A program made the translations under genes and the position numbers. A DNA stretch of 64,000 bases from JAFGDI01 sp963667715 (GTDB lineage: Bacteria > Planctomycetota > Phycisphaerae > Sedimentisphaerales > SM23-30), in assembly GCA_963667715.1 (NCBI GenBank), contig OY763926.1:2666001-2730000 (forward strand). Reading direction: 5' to 3'. The notes under the pieces were generated by a model that did no database searches, had not been told where the DNA came from, and saw only the letters and a list, made by a program, of their open reading frames with translations. Of the stretch, positions 1 through 8,672 are shown in pieces. Each line of letters opens with the position of its first letter. Position 1 is the stretch's first letter.

Positions 1-1516
1 CACTAACCCCGCAATTGCCTATATATAAAAATTGCATATTCCCCATATAATATAGTAGCCCCGGGTCAAGATTTGTTATATTACAAGCATTCAGTAATAT
101 AAGACTATCACAAGTATCCAAAACACTAGTATCTGTTATTGGGTTAGAATCAATCATCAATGTATTCAGGACAGGATAATTAGCGATAACTGAAATATCT
201 GCTATTTCATTATCTGAAATACCGAGTACCTCAAGTCTGGTCAGGCCACTTAATATTGATATATCAGTGATATGATTATATTCTGCATGAAGATATCTTA
301 AATCGGTAAAACTTTGCAAAGGTGATAGATCAGATAATTCGTTACCATCTACCCAAAGAGTTTGCAGAGATGTAAGACCGCCAATAGGCTCAAGACTAGC
401 GACATTATTGCCAGAAAGGTTAAGATATTCAAGATTTTTAGCATACTGAAGACCAGCCAACTCTGATATATTCCGGCCAACAGCATCAAGAGTCGCAAGG
501 GCCATGATATCGATCACATTTGGCGAAATCACACCAAGCTGCTCTTCTACTGCAGCTTTGAGATTTGGGTCAGTAAAAACTACAGTATCAAAAGCAGATG
601 GTTTAGACTCAAATTCAATTATGTAACCAACAACATCCCCAGCATATACCAGGTCAACAATATTTTCAGCATCATTCCAATAAGCAGCACGATAACCAAC
701 GCACATAAACTGTAGATAATCTTCAACATTAAGTAAGTTATTAGGCTCAACACCATGCCATCTGGAGTAGGTCCAGGGGCTGCCGTCAACCCAGGTCCAG
801 CTTCCACCCGGTTCATTATTTTTATTGATCTGATAGCCGCCAAGCCATGGGCCGGCAAAATGAACATCAACATCAATGAGCCATTCAGTCCAATACATAT
901 CGTAATCACTGATCATGTAAACAAAATCATTCTCCTGCTCGCTGGTAATAGAAACGAGGTGGCCACCTGCTTCAATTGCGGCACTGTTAGCACACTGCCA
1001 CGAAATACCATTCGGAGCAGCAACTGCAAGGTAATAATGCCCATTACCACCTGCACCTTCAGACCATTGAACAACTGTACCAGGTACATATTCATCATTA
1101 TCAACAGCTGTAACATTTATCTCAACTGTATCACATTGTTCAGACTCAAGTAGCAACATCGCAGAGCTGTCAAGAAAATCGTCATCATCTTCCTCTGCAG
1201 AAATAATAACTGTTTTACCAGAACTGTAATTTGTATTGTCAAAAACCAGAGTATCACCAAAAATTATTGCCAGATCCTGCCCTAGAGATTCAATTCTGGC
1301 AGATACTGTAAGGTTCCCCTCTGGAGCTTGGGAAAGACTAACATAAATAATTTTAAAGTCACCTTCTGGAACATTTATTAAAGCTTCTGAGACAATTATA
1401 CTTACATCGGAAAGCTCACCCGTTTCGTAAGCCGATGCACCAGACACCAAAATAACAAAAGATAATAGAAATAATATACGAACAGAATTTGTTACATTAC
1501 CAAGCAGTTTAAACAT
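1..1516 (-). CDS. Secreted Calx-beta / C-type lectin / leucine-rich-repeat protein, C-terminus cut by window edge
   Basis: The frame is open from an ATG at 1516 to the first base of the window (505 codons), so the gene is truncated at its 3' end. Residues 1-28 form a signal peptide (MFKLLGN start, hydrophobic core, GASA cleavage region). About 40-130 looks like a Calx-beta-type beta-sandwich. About 134-285 is a C-type-lectin-like domain: it carries EPN and a later YWND, the classical Ca2+/mannose-type ligand motifs, and WxWVDG. From about 290 onward there is an internalin-style leucine-rich region (FTDPNLKAAVEEQLG cap, then LxxLxLSGN-type repeats). A GAAAGG Shine-Dalgarno lies upstream. The likely role is extracellular glycan or protein binding; the actual ligand cannot be read. 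It is divergent from the ECF sigma/FecR pair and could be a target of it, which is only an inference from position. Confidence 0.85.
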   Translation of the reverse strand, partial: MFKLLGNVTNSVRILFLLSFVILVSGASAYETGELSDVSIIVSEALINVPEGDFKIIYVSLSQAPEGNLTVSARIESLGQDLAIIFGDTLVFDNTNYSSGKTVIISAEEDDDDFLDSSAMLLLESEQCDTVEINVTAVDNDEYVPGTVVQWSEGAGGNGHYYLAVAAPNGISWQCANSAAIEAGGHLVSITSEQENDFVYMISDYDMYWTEWLIDVDVHFAGPWLGGYQINKNNEPGGSWTWVDGSPWTYSRWHGVEPNNLLNVEDYLQFMCVGYRAAYWNDAENIVDLVYAGDVVGYIIEFESKPSAFDTVVFTDPNLKAAVEEQLGVISPNVIDIMALATLDAVGRNISELAGLQYAKNLEYLNLSGNNVASLEPIGGLTSLQTLWVDGNELSDLSPLQSFTDLRYLHAEYNHITDISILSGLTRLEVLGISDNEIADISVIANYPVLNTLMIDSNPITDTSVLDTCDSLILLNACNITNLDPGLLYYMGNMQFLYIGNCGVS

Positions 1517-2058
1517 AAATCAACCTTTCATTTAAATAGAAATTCCCCATCTTTACTAGTGAAAATGATAATGACGAATAATCCCTTACAGGCAACATAT
1601 CTCCCAGAATTACATGTACATTACCCCATAAATACAGCTTATTTAAGAAAGAATCACGTTAGAATAATAGGGCCTGCCAACAAAGATTATCAAGTAATTA
1701 AAACATATATCCGAAAAAAAAGTATATAGTTGCATTTTATTACAAAAGGTAATTCTATTAGGTAGGACCAACCCAGACCGACACCAACATAAACTACTTT
1801 ACAATAAGTATTTACAAAACACAAACTCCCCTTCCAGCTATCTGCCAATATTTGCAGTAGGTAAATAAATATCAAATGCCAATTACTATTCTGCCTATCG
1901 CATGCTAAAAAGAATAATAATTGTTAAGAAAATCAGTAAAATGGATTATAAATGTGGAGTATATACAAGTATTTAACCGTACTACAGATTTAATTTTAGT
2001 ATATCAGAATGTTTTTTAATGCGTTTTTTGCAACAGAACGTGTAAAAGTTAATTATAA
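1517..2058. other. Divergent intergenic region, AT-rich
   Basis: This 540-base spacer separates the lectin/LRR gene from the ECF sigma gene and must hold both promoters. I found no convincing coding frame, RNA gene or strong inverted repeat. A TTGCAA hexamer about 30 bases before the sigma gene start is a possible -35 element but its -10 partner is poor, so no promoter is called. Confidence 0.5.
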
Positions 2059-2580
2059 ATGTCATTAAATGAAGAACAAATAGTTGAGCTGGTGCTAACA
2101 CACAGGCTTAAGCTGATCTCGTTTATGAGGTCAATAGTATGCGATTTTCACGTTGCTGAAGACCTGTACCAGAAGGTGTGCCTGTCTGCCCTGCAGAACA
2201 AAGAAAAATTCACAGACAGCGGCCATCTGATGAAATGGGTGTGGGTTGTTGGCAGGAATGAATCGTTAAAGCATTTGCGAGCCCAAAAAAAACAACCAAT
2301 TGTTCTAAATGAAGAAATCCTTGAGATGATCCAATGCGAATCGGAAAATAATTCGATATTGGATTATCCCGAAATACAGTCAATATTGGAAAAATGTATA
2401 TCCCAGCTCTCCGAGCCGGTAAAGAACTTATTGGAAAAAAGGTATAAACAGAATCTGACTGGTGCTAAACTTGCAGAGTCGTTAAACAGAAATACCAAAT
2501 CAATATATGTTGCGATCAGCCGGGCACATCGAGCGTTATATAACTGTATGCGAAAGAAAATAGAACCAATGAAAGAATAA
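2059..2580 (+). CDS. ECF-type RNA polymerase sigma factor (planctomycete sigma/FecR pair)
   Basis: A 173-residue sigma-70-family protein with the two-domain layout of extracytoplasmic-function sigma factors. The sigma-2 region covers about residues 8-80 (helix with FMRSIVCDFHVAEDLYQKV, the segment that docks on the polymerase clamp, and WVWVVGRNESLKHLR for -10 recognition). The sigma-4 region covers about 110-165 (LSEPVKNLLEKRY followed by a helix-turn-helix, AESLNRNTKSIYVAISRAHRAL). It is followed one base after its stop by a FecR/LamG membrane protein, the usual arrangement for this sigma family in Planctomycetota, where the partner is thought to control the sigma factor or be controlled by it. 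Its regulon cannot be read from the sequence. No strong Shine-Dalgarno precedes the ATG. Confidence 0.92.
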   Translation: MSLNEEQIVELVLTHRLKLISFMRSIVCDFHVAEDLYQKVCLSALQNKEKFTDSGHLMKWVWVVGRNESLKHLRAQKKQPIVLNEEILEMIQCESENNSILDYPEIQSILEKCISQLSEPVKNLLEKRYKQNLTGAKLAESLNRNTKSIYVAISRAHRALYNCMRKKIEPMKE

Positions 2581-2581
2581 A

Positions 2582-4309
2582 ATGAGCAATAAAGATAATA
2601 CAATTTATTCATTCTCAGACTTTTCCGACAGTCGCTTTGATGTGTTGATGCAAGTATACCTTGAAGGAAAGATCACAGAAAAAGACGCCGACACGCTCAG
2701 AGATTACCTCAAAAGGCCGGAATACGTTAAAAGATTTGTAATGGTCTGTAAACAGGAACAGCTGGTTCATGATATCATATCATCCGGAGCAGCTAATAAT
2801 GCCGAAAGTTCAGCCGAAACTGAGCTTGAAGTTTTACGCCAGTTTGCTATGTATGAAAATAATGCCCCAAGCGTAGAAAAAGAGCTGCCTAAGCCAGATC
2901 CGGTGGTTATTAATACCGTGAAGCTGCCGGAAAGACCGCACAGGGACAAGTTTTCACTCTTAACGATACTGGCTACTGCAGCCATAGTACTGCTGGCCCT
3001 GATAATCAGACTTACTCCCACTCAGCAAGAACCAAAAGCTGCTATATTATCTGATACCTGTAAAGTATGCTGGACCGGCCACCTGACAGATCTACAGATT
3101 GGTAATAATATATTTACCAATGAAAAAGTAAGTCTGTCACAGGGGCTTATCGAGCTAAAGACCGACCGGGACGTAACGGTAATAATAGAAGGCCCAGCTG
3201 AATTTGAGTTTAAGACCACATCAGAGTTACAGCTTAATTACGGCCACATATATTCCAAAGTTATGAAGCAAGGTGCCGGCTTTACAGTTAAAACACCTAA
3301 TGCAATGATCGTTGACCTTGGAACTGAATTCAGTATAAAGGTAGATAGGTTCCTCGGATCAACACAGGTGCAAATGTATAAAGGATCAGCGGTAATATCA
3401 AATAATCAGGATGAATCTGGACGTGAGATATTAAAAACCGGTATTGCTCGTGCTGTTGACAATCAAGGCGTGATGTCAGATATTCCATTTGAAAAGAACT
3501 GCGTTCTTAACCGAACACTATCTGGATATGAAAAGAAACTGGAAGAGCTGCATGTCAGCAGATATATGACATTTAACAATAAAACTTCATGGGTAAATAA
3601 TTATGTAGGCCGGAATAGTATAAAGGACAATTTCCAATATTACGATACATATACTTCACCATTTAGTGATCAGGACGCTCTATTATCCGATTCTGCATTA
3701 TATTTTAATTCAGACAGTTCCGTCAAAAGCTATGCTCAGCTGCACAATATGCCTGAATTTGATAAAGGAAGCTTTACTATTGCCCTGTGGTTTAAGCAAA
3801 ACCCAGATCAACCCGGCCCCAGAAAACAATATCTGGTATCAAATTATGAGCCGGCTACTGTAAGCGGCTGGAGAATTGGTATGCTGGACAATAAACTTTT
3901 CATTAGAATGTCTGAATATTCCGCACAACCTATATATCAGCTGTGGATGACAAATGATCAGCCATTAAGCGAAGGCTGGCATTCAGTAGTAATGGTTGCT
4001 GATCGTAGTAATTCGACAGTTACCGGTTATCTTGACGGCAATATAACCAATTGGGCTTTTGCTAATCCAGAAGAGCTCAAAGCTATTGATAGCGAGTATA
4101 ACGGTAATACACTGAGTAAGAAACTCCCTAAACATATATCAATATCCACCGATACCGATATCCATCTCGGAATTCGTCCTAAAAACCTTATGTGCCAATT
4201 TAGCGGCTGGATATATGATATGGCAGTATGGAACAGTCCGCTGAACGCTGATAAGATTAAGCAGCTATACAGCAAGTTCCCATTAGAACAAGATCAAAAC
4301 AACCAATAA
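2582..4309 (+). CDS. FecR-domain membrane protein with C-terminal LamG/concanavalin-like domain
   Basis: 575 residues. Residues 10-60 are a cytoplasmic helical segment of the anti-sigma-like type (RFDVLMQVYLEGKITEKDAD). A single membrane helix lies near 123-145 (FSLLTILATAAIVLLALII). About 165-265 is a FecR domain (LSQGLIELKTDRDVTVIIEGPAEFEF, then TPNAMIVDLGTEFSI). About 335-565 is a LamG-like jelly roll (FTIALWFKQ, SEGWHSVVMVADRS, TGYLDGN, IYDMAVWNSPLNADKI). The order cytoplasmic tail - helix - FecR - LamG suggests a trans-envelope sensor whose outer lectin-like domain reads a polysaccharide and signals to the sigma factor encoded just upstream. The two genes are separated by a single base and are surely co-transcribed. 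Ligand unknown; direction of signalling is inferred. Confidence 0.9.
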   Translation: MSNKDNTIYSFSDFSDSRFDVLMQVYLEGKITEKDADTLRDYLKRPEYVKRFVMVCKQEQLVHDIISSGAANNAESSAETELEVLRQFAMYENNAPSVEKELPKPDPVVINTVKLPERPHRDKFSLLTILATAAIVLLALIIRLTPTQQEPKAAILSDTCKVCWTGHLTDLQIGNNIFTNEKVSLSQGLIELKTDRDVTVIIEGPAEFEFKTTSELQLNYGHIYSKVMKQGAGFTVKTPNAMIVDLGTEFSIKVDRFLGSTQVQMYKGSAVISNNQDESGREILKTGIARAVDNQGVMSDIPFEKNCVLNRTLSGYEKKLEELHVSRYMTFNNKTSWVNNYVGRNSIKDNFQYYDTYTSPFSDQDALLSDSALYFNSDSSVKSYAQLHNMPEFDKGSFTIALWFKQNPDQPGPRKQYLVSNYEPATVSGWRIGMLDNKLFIRMSEYSAQPIYQLWMTNDQPLSEGWHSVVMVADRSNSTVTGYLDGNITNWAFANPEELKAIDSEYNGNTLSKKLPKHISISTDTDIHLGIRPKNLMCQFSGWIYDMAVWNSPLNADKIKQLYSKFPLEQDQNNQ

Positions 4310-4360
4310 TTGTGTTCGCTCATTTTAAAATGGATCATTAAATTTTTTCCATCTCGATTT

Positions 4361-4398
4361 CCCGGGCCTGTAAGAGACGGCAGACCCGGGAATTTTTT
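4361..4398 (+). terminator. Intrinsic terminator after the sigma/FecR operon
   Basis: Two ten-base arms (CCCGGGCCTG and CAGACCCGGG, one C/A mismatch) flank a ten-base loop and are followed by a run of six T. The run of T is only on the plus-strand side, so it serves the operon ending at 4309. Confidence 0.8.
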
Positions 4399-4420
4399 AT
4401 ACTCAGCTTTAGTATCTTTA

Positions 4421-5500
4421 TTAAGGTAATGCAATATTAACTATACTATCTGTCGGCCTGTCAGCCCCGACCCGGCCATTAGTTAATCTCATAGGATCAA
4501 TACACAGAAGCCCTCTATGGCTATTATCTTTTTCCCAGCGATAACTAAACCATGGCTTATTGTCTGGCCCATCGAATATTGCCATATGGCCACCAAGAAA
4601 TACCTGCCCCCTGCTGTCCTTTTTCCATGGACCAAGCACGCTATCAGCATAAGCAAAACCAGCCCAATATCCTTGTCTCTCAAGAGGATTAGCCTCTCTA
4701 TATGGGCCAGAATACATCAAGACATATCTTCCATCTTCACAAATAAGCCATGGCCCTTCCTGATAATCAGCTTTAGCCGCTAATCCAATATCTGTATTAT
4801 CATTTGCCACAGCCAAGACCCTCTGACCAGTTAGAGAAACCTTGTTTTCATTTAATTTTGTCAGGTCAATACGCTGGATAAATATATCACCAGCTGGAAT
4901 TACAGCATAAGTCTGTCCATCAGTATCTTCAAATAGCGAGGTGTCACAAGCACCACCCTCTATATAAGTTATATGCTCATAAGGACCGGTTATCTTATCA
5001 GCAACACCAACAAATGCATAGCCAGCAGTCCCCCAGGTTCCAGCCGGGTTAAACTCTTTTTTTATCCAATTATCAGCAGTAAAGATCAGATAATATTTGC
5101 CTGCCATCTTATGTATCTCAGGAGCCCAGAATCTGTTTTTATAAGGTGAACTTTCAGGGAGTAAACTAGCCTTTACCAGCCAGTTTTCAAACTTCCACTC
5201 TTTTAAATCAGGCGATGAAAACAGTATAATGCCGGGCGAACCGCCCTGGTCTGGCATGTGCAAGCGGTCTGTTTCACGATTGGCAAAAGGCCAGACAGTA
5301 AAGACCAGATAATACCGACCGCCATCTTTAATAATACACGGGTCTCTTATCTCCTTATGCTCAACAGAATAAACGCTATAACTAAAATCTATCGGATTAC
5401 AGTATTCAAAGCTTTTAACAGACTGTTGAGGCAGAGTTTGGGAAAAAGATAAACCAGACAATATACATACCCAACAAAGACAAGCCAACATACGTCGCAT
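4421..5500 (-). CDS. Secreted glycoside hydrolase, GH43-like five-bladed beta-propeller
   Basis: 359 residues with a signal peptide (first 20 residues). The fold signature of clan GH-F is visible: the catalytic base in IRDPCIIKDGGRYYLVF (Asp53), the pKa-modulating Asp in ACDTSLFEDTDGQTYAV (Asp186), and the general acid in YQEGPW (Glu248), plus WAPEIH near 125-130 and GGHM near 303-306. Such enzymes cleave arabinose- or xylose-containing or related plant and algal polysaccharides; the exact linkage cannot be predicted. The Shine-Dalgarno AAAGGGGA supports the ATG. It lies downstream of the SGNH hydrolase gene but a terminator separates them, so the two are probably separate transcripts. Confidence 0.85.
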   Translation of the reverse strand: MRRMLACLCWVCILSGLSFSQTLPQQSVKSFEYCNPIDFSYSVYSVEHKEIRDPCIIKDGGRYYLVFTVWPFANRETDRLHMPDQGGSPGIILFSSPDLKEWKFENWLVKASLLPESSPYKNRFWAPEIHKMAGKYYLIFTADNWIKKEFNPAGTWGTAGYAFVGVADKITGPYEHITYIEGGACDTSLFEDTDGQTYAVIPAGDIFIQRIDLTKLNENKVSLTGQRVLAVANDNTDIGLAAKADYQEGPWLICEDGRYVLMYSGPYREANPLERQGYWAGFAYADSVLGPWKKDSRGQVFLGGHMAIFDGPDNKPWFSYRWEKDNSHRGLLCIDPMRLTNGRVGADRPTDSIVNIALP

Positions 5501-5537
5501 AATCAGTCCCCTTTAAAACAATACTATTTCAATGATT

Positions 5538-5579
5538 AAAAAAAAAGCCGCTAACCAAGATATGGTCAACAGCTTTTTT
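5538..5579 (-). terminator. Intrinsic terminator of the SGNH hydrolase gene
   Basis: Read on the minus strand, GCTGTTGACC pairs with GGTTAGCGGC through a seven-base loop; all ten positions pair when three G-U wobbles are allowed. A run of nine T follows. Confidence 0.8.
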
Positions 5580-5608
5580 ATACATTATATATGCTAAATA
5601 ATCAAATA

Positions 5609-6910
5609 TTATTCTGCTACGATCTTGATAGTATGAACTACCGGCTTGATAGAATCTTCAAGAGCTTTTACCTTCTTAGCATGTACCATTTCGGTAAGTT
5701 TGACAATAGTATCCATGTCGATCTTTGCTTCTTCGCCATGGAACATGGTCTTGATCTGATGTGTTTCGTAATTCTGCTTATTTGTAACCGCTTCATCAAC
5801 TTTCTTGAATGCGTCAGAGAAAGGATTAACATCAAAATCAGCTGCCAGATTAACACCTTCTGCGAGCTGCTGCTTTGTGTATGTGTGACGCTGAGAGCCC
5901 CAATAAACAACATACTTATCAGCTTTGGCATTTTTAACAACCAGCATCATACGGTTAAGTTCCTCATTGAAAGGAACCAGAGTCATACCAGAGCGAATAG
6001 ATTTCCATGAATTAGTCGGGCCGGTAGCACAGAACGGGTAACGTGTACTTTCGATAGTAACCAGACCGTTATTAGAAGAAAGAACCTTGTGGCCTTCACT
6101 AACAGTAGCAGAGCCATCAGCGAGATCCATGGTAAAGGTACCAATATTACCATCCAGGCCAAGACCTTTCAGGAATGCATAGGCCATAACCAGGTGACCA
6201 GCCCAATCAGGATGAACACCATCTTCGCCGGCAAGTTTATAATCATCAGCATACATTTTGCGTGCATTAAACTCGCCAACAAGCATAGGAACAAATACAT
6301 CAGCATAAGCGACATTTTCTTCCTTGGCTATTTTGATACCAATATTACGCAATTCACATAAGTTCTGGTTCATAGCTTCAACTGTTGAATCTGGATTGCC
6401 CTGCCACCAAGGCTTAAGTAGAATAGTTCCAGGAGAACCCTGAACAACACGAGTGCCAGACTTTTTAAAAAGCTTAACTATAGCACTTGAAGCCTTGTAA
6501 TATTCATCGCCTGTTTCTTTTTTATATGGTTCATAGTGATGGTCGTTCATGCCGTAACAGGTAGTAGCAATATCAGGTTTGAAACGGAGACAGTCATTTT
6601 CCATACGAGAGTAGAAACCAGGAGCTGTTTCACCACCCCAGCCAAACTGACGGCAAGTAATATCAAGCTGCGGAACACAAACGGTAAGATAGGTTTCCAT
6701 TATTCTGGAATACATCTTCTGCTCAGTGATCGAATCGCCAATAATAGCCAGACGGTCACCTTTTTTAAACTGCAATTCCTGAGTAACAGGAGCCTTCACC
6801 GGCTTAAAAGCCGCAAAATGCGGATCATTTGGTAATTTCTCCAGCATCTGTGCTGGCAAAGAAGCGGCAAGTAATAGCAGCGACAAAATAAATAATAATC
6901 TTTTACTCAT
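5609..6910 (-). CDS. Secreted SGNH/GDSL-type hydrolase
   Basis: 433 residues with a clear signal peptide (MSKRLLFILSLLLLAASLPAQ). The SGNH blocks are present: GDSITE with the nucleophile Ser60, a Gly in the GWGGET stretch (about 90-95), GMND with Asn122, and DGVHPDWAGH carrying the catalytic Asp230 and His233. The protein is longer than a minimal SGNH domain; the C-terminal 180 residues (including a stretch rich in charged helices at the very end) have no motif I recognise. Probable role: de-esterification of acetylated or otherwise acylated polysaccharide outside the cytoplasm, fitting with the adjacent GH43-like hydrolase. AGGAGA lies at good distance before the ATG. Confidence 0.85.
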   Translation of the reverse strand: MSKRLLFILSLLLLAASLPAQMLEKLPNDPHFAAFKPVKAPVTQELQFKKGDRLAIIGDSITEQKMYSRIMETYLTVCVPQLDITCRQFGWGGETAPGFYSRMENDCLRFKPDIATTCYGMNDHHYEPYKKETGDEYYKASSAIVKLFKKSGTRVVQGSPGTILLKPWWQGNPDSTVEAMNQNLCELRNIGIKIAKEENVAYADVFVPMLVGEFNARKMYADDYKLAGEDGVHPDWAGHLVMAYAFLKGLGLDGNIGTFTMDLADGSATVSEGHKVLSSNNGLVTIESTRYPFCATGPTNSWKSIRSGMTLVPFNEELNRMMLVVKNAKADKYVVYWGSQRHTYTKQQLAEGVNLAADFDVNPFSDAFKKVDEAVTNKQNYETHQIKTMFHGEEAKIDMDTIVKLTEMVHAKKVKALEDSIKPVVHTIKIVAE

Positions 6911-7315
6911 TCAGACAATCTCCTACAAAACGATACATAATTAACAAAGCGAACTGACCTAACACAACGATATGTCAGTTCTGATATAATAATCAAGTAA
7001 AAGCAGAAACATAGCAGAGAAGAAATAACAGGTAAACATTCGAAATTGAATATGCGATGCTACTGCTCCTAACGTTCCAGCACTTTTATAGACTCAAATT
7101 CAATTGAGCATACATTTTCACATTATCGTACAAAGTAATTAAAACTATTGTAACAAAATAGGGCAAGGGCAAAAAAGACCATAGAGTCTGATTTACATAA
7201 TAACATTCGTTTGTTGAGCAGTAAAAGCATTATAAACCAAGACCAACCATCTTGGATACAAAAAAACCAAAAAAACACAAACCTTTTTGGAAGGCCCTCC
7301 AATATTGTCAATGCA
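6911..7315. other. Intergenic region between SGNH hydrolase and MFS genes
   Basis: About 400 AT-rich bases holding the leader of the SGNH gene and the 3' flank of the MFS gene. Apart from the inverted repeat at 6951-6981 I see no gene. A short frame on the minus strand (7123-7368) overlaps the MFS gene and has no homology signal. Confidence 0.5.
6951..6981. promoter_or_regulatory. Inverted repeat upstream of the SGNH hydrolase gene
   Basis: GAACTGAC and GTCAGTTC form a perfect eight-base inverted repeat with a 15-base spacer, about 40-70 bases upstream of the SGNH start codon. It could be an operator or a leader hairpin; there is no T run, so a terminator is unlikely. Confidence 0.4.
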
Positions 7316-8494
7316 CTAAGCTGCTGCTCTAACCTTAGCTGGCAGCATAAGTACGCTAACAAACACAACGGCAGCTAAGACGGTAGCCAGCAGGAACACT
7401 TTTTCATAGCCAAAGGCAGCCCAAACCAGGCCGGCACAGGATGGTATAGCCATTGAAGCTATATGGTTTATCGAAATACCAAGTGATAGAGTACCGGTAA
7501 GTTCGGATGGATTGGATGATATTCTGGCAACATATACGCTACGAGCCTGACTCAGCGAAAATAGCATATGGTCGACCACAAAACAGGCAGAAGCAATATA
7601 AAACGCTGGCGTTTCTGCGAAATAATGTTTTGCATAGCCGTAGCCCAGACAGACAACAACCAACATAACAGCATCAATTGAAAGAATCACGCGTTCGCCA
7701 AAATGGTCTATCGCCCTACCTGCGATAAGCTTAAAGCCGACACCAACAAGTGAAGAGACAATATACAGCTGAGCGATCTGGCTGGTTTCAAGGCCGTAAA
7801 CACGAATCAGTACCCAAGGGCCAAAAGTCAAGAATACCTGCTTACGGGCACCAAAGAGAAATTCGAGCCAATAATACAATGAAAACTTCTTATGCAGTAC
7901 AATGCGCGAGCGTTTCTGATGAAGCTCCGGCAAATGAAGACGGCTATATGCAAAGGCGGCAAGAGCAGCTGCAAATGAGCTGATAACAAAGATAGTTGAG
8001 AATTTGCTGGTGTCTGGGCGAAAGTGGCATACAAGCCAGACAATACCAGCTCCAAGCAAAAAACCACAAGTGGTCAGAGCTTCTATCTGGCCAAGCCGTC
8101 TGCCCCGCTTGCCTTCTGGAGTACTGGCAAGTGTAATAGTTGAGACAACCGGCATATTCAGGTGAACGCCAGAGCTAATAAGGATCATCATTGCGACCAT
8201 CATGGCGAAACTTCCGCCAAAAGCGGCCATTGACAACAGACCAACTATACAAAGTCCGGCGGCGATAATACCCACCCGGGCAATAGGCAAAGCTGCCAGC
8301 ACGCCAGTCATAACAACCACCATAAAACCGGGAAATTCACGAGGAAATTCGAGATAGCCTCGAGTCTGGTCTGATATATTAAAAACTTCATCCAGATAAT
8401 TACTCAGAACTGGGTCCCACATACCGACAACAGCCATAAAACAAAATGCGGCGGTCATAAACCAGAATAAAGTCTTTTTTTCAACTTGTCCCAT
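7316..8494 (-). CDS. Major facilitator superfamily transporter
   Basis: 392 residues, almost entirely hydrophobic helices (about 12). The loop between helices 2 and 3 is unusual, but a typical MFS cytoplasmic loop (GRRLGQIEAL after STPEGKRG) and the mid-protein charged loop (LPELHQKRSRIVLHKK) are visible. An acidic residue pair early in helix 1 (GMWDPVLSNYLDEVF) may contribute to coupling. The substrate cannot be assigned. The gene is followed by no clear terminator, and lies on the same strand as the SGNH and GH43-like genes, so uptake of a breakdown product is possible but unproven. Confidence 0.8.
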   Translation of the reverse strand: MGQVEKKTLFWFMTAAFCFMAVVGMWDPVLSNYLDEVFNISDQTRGYLEFPREFPGFMVVVMTGVLAALPIARVGIIAAGLCIVGLLSMAAFGGSFAMMVAMMILISSGVHLNMPVVSTITLASTPEGKRGRRLGQIEALTTCGFLLGAGIVWLVCHFRPDTSKFSTIFVISSFAAALAAFAYSRLHLPELHQKRSRIVLHKKFSLYYWLEFLFGARKQVFLTFGPWVLIRVYGLETSQIAQLYIVSSLVGVGFKLIAGRAIDHFGERVILSIDAVMLVVVCLGYGYAKHYFAETPAFYIASACFVVDHMLFSLSQARSVYVARISSNPSELTGTLSLGISINHIASMAIPSCAGLVWAAFGYEKVFLLATVLAAVVFVSVLMLPAKVRAAA

Positions 8495-8537
8495 ATCAGC
8501 TCTATACTACTTTCTATTGAGGGTGCTTTAAATCAAT

Positions 8538-8575
8538 AAATGCAGGAATAGACTATAATGTCCGTTCCTGCATTT
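8538..8575 (-). terminator. Probable terminator of the cstA-like gene
   Basis: AAATGCAGGAA and TTCCTGCATTT form an 11-base stem around a short loop. The T run is better on the plus strand (TTTTT) than on the minus strand (TTTATT), but the only gene ending nearby is the minus-strand CstA gene. Confidence 0.55.
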
Positions 8576-8672
8576 TTAGTATTATAACAAAGCTTAAAAG
8601 TATAGCCAGTGTATTAAACATATAATAATAGTAAAATGGCATTCTAGTATATAATCACATACAAAATTACCG

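Noticed and set aside
755..1153. 132-codon plus-strand frame
   Set aside because: It lies opposite the lectin domain, whose frame shows a signal peptide and recognisable motifs; the plus frame has no domain.
7270..7310. Possible terminator of the MFS gene (TTGGAGGGCCTTCCAA)
   Set aside because: Only a five-base stem and the T run is displaced by about 15 bases.
7123..7368. 81-codon minus-strand frame after the MFS gene
   Set aside because: It overlaps the MFS C-terminus in another frame, has no Shine-Dalgarno and a composition unlike real genes here.
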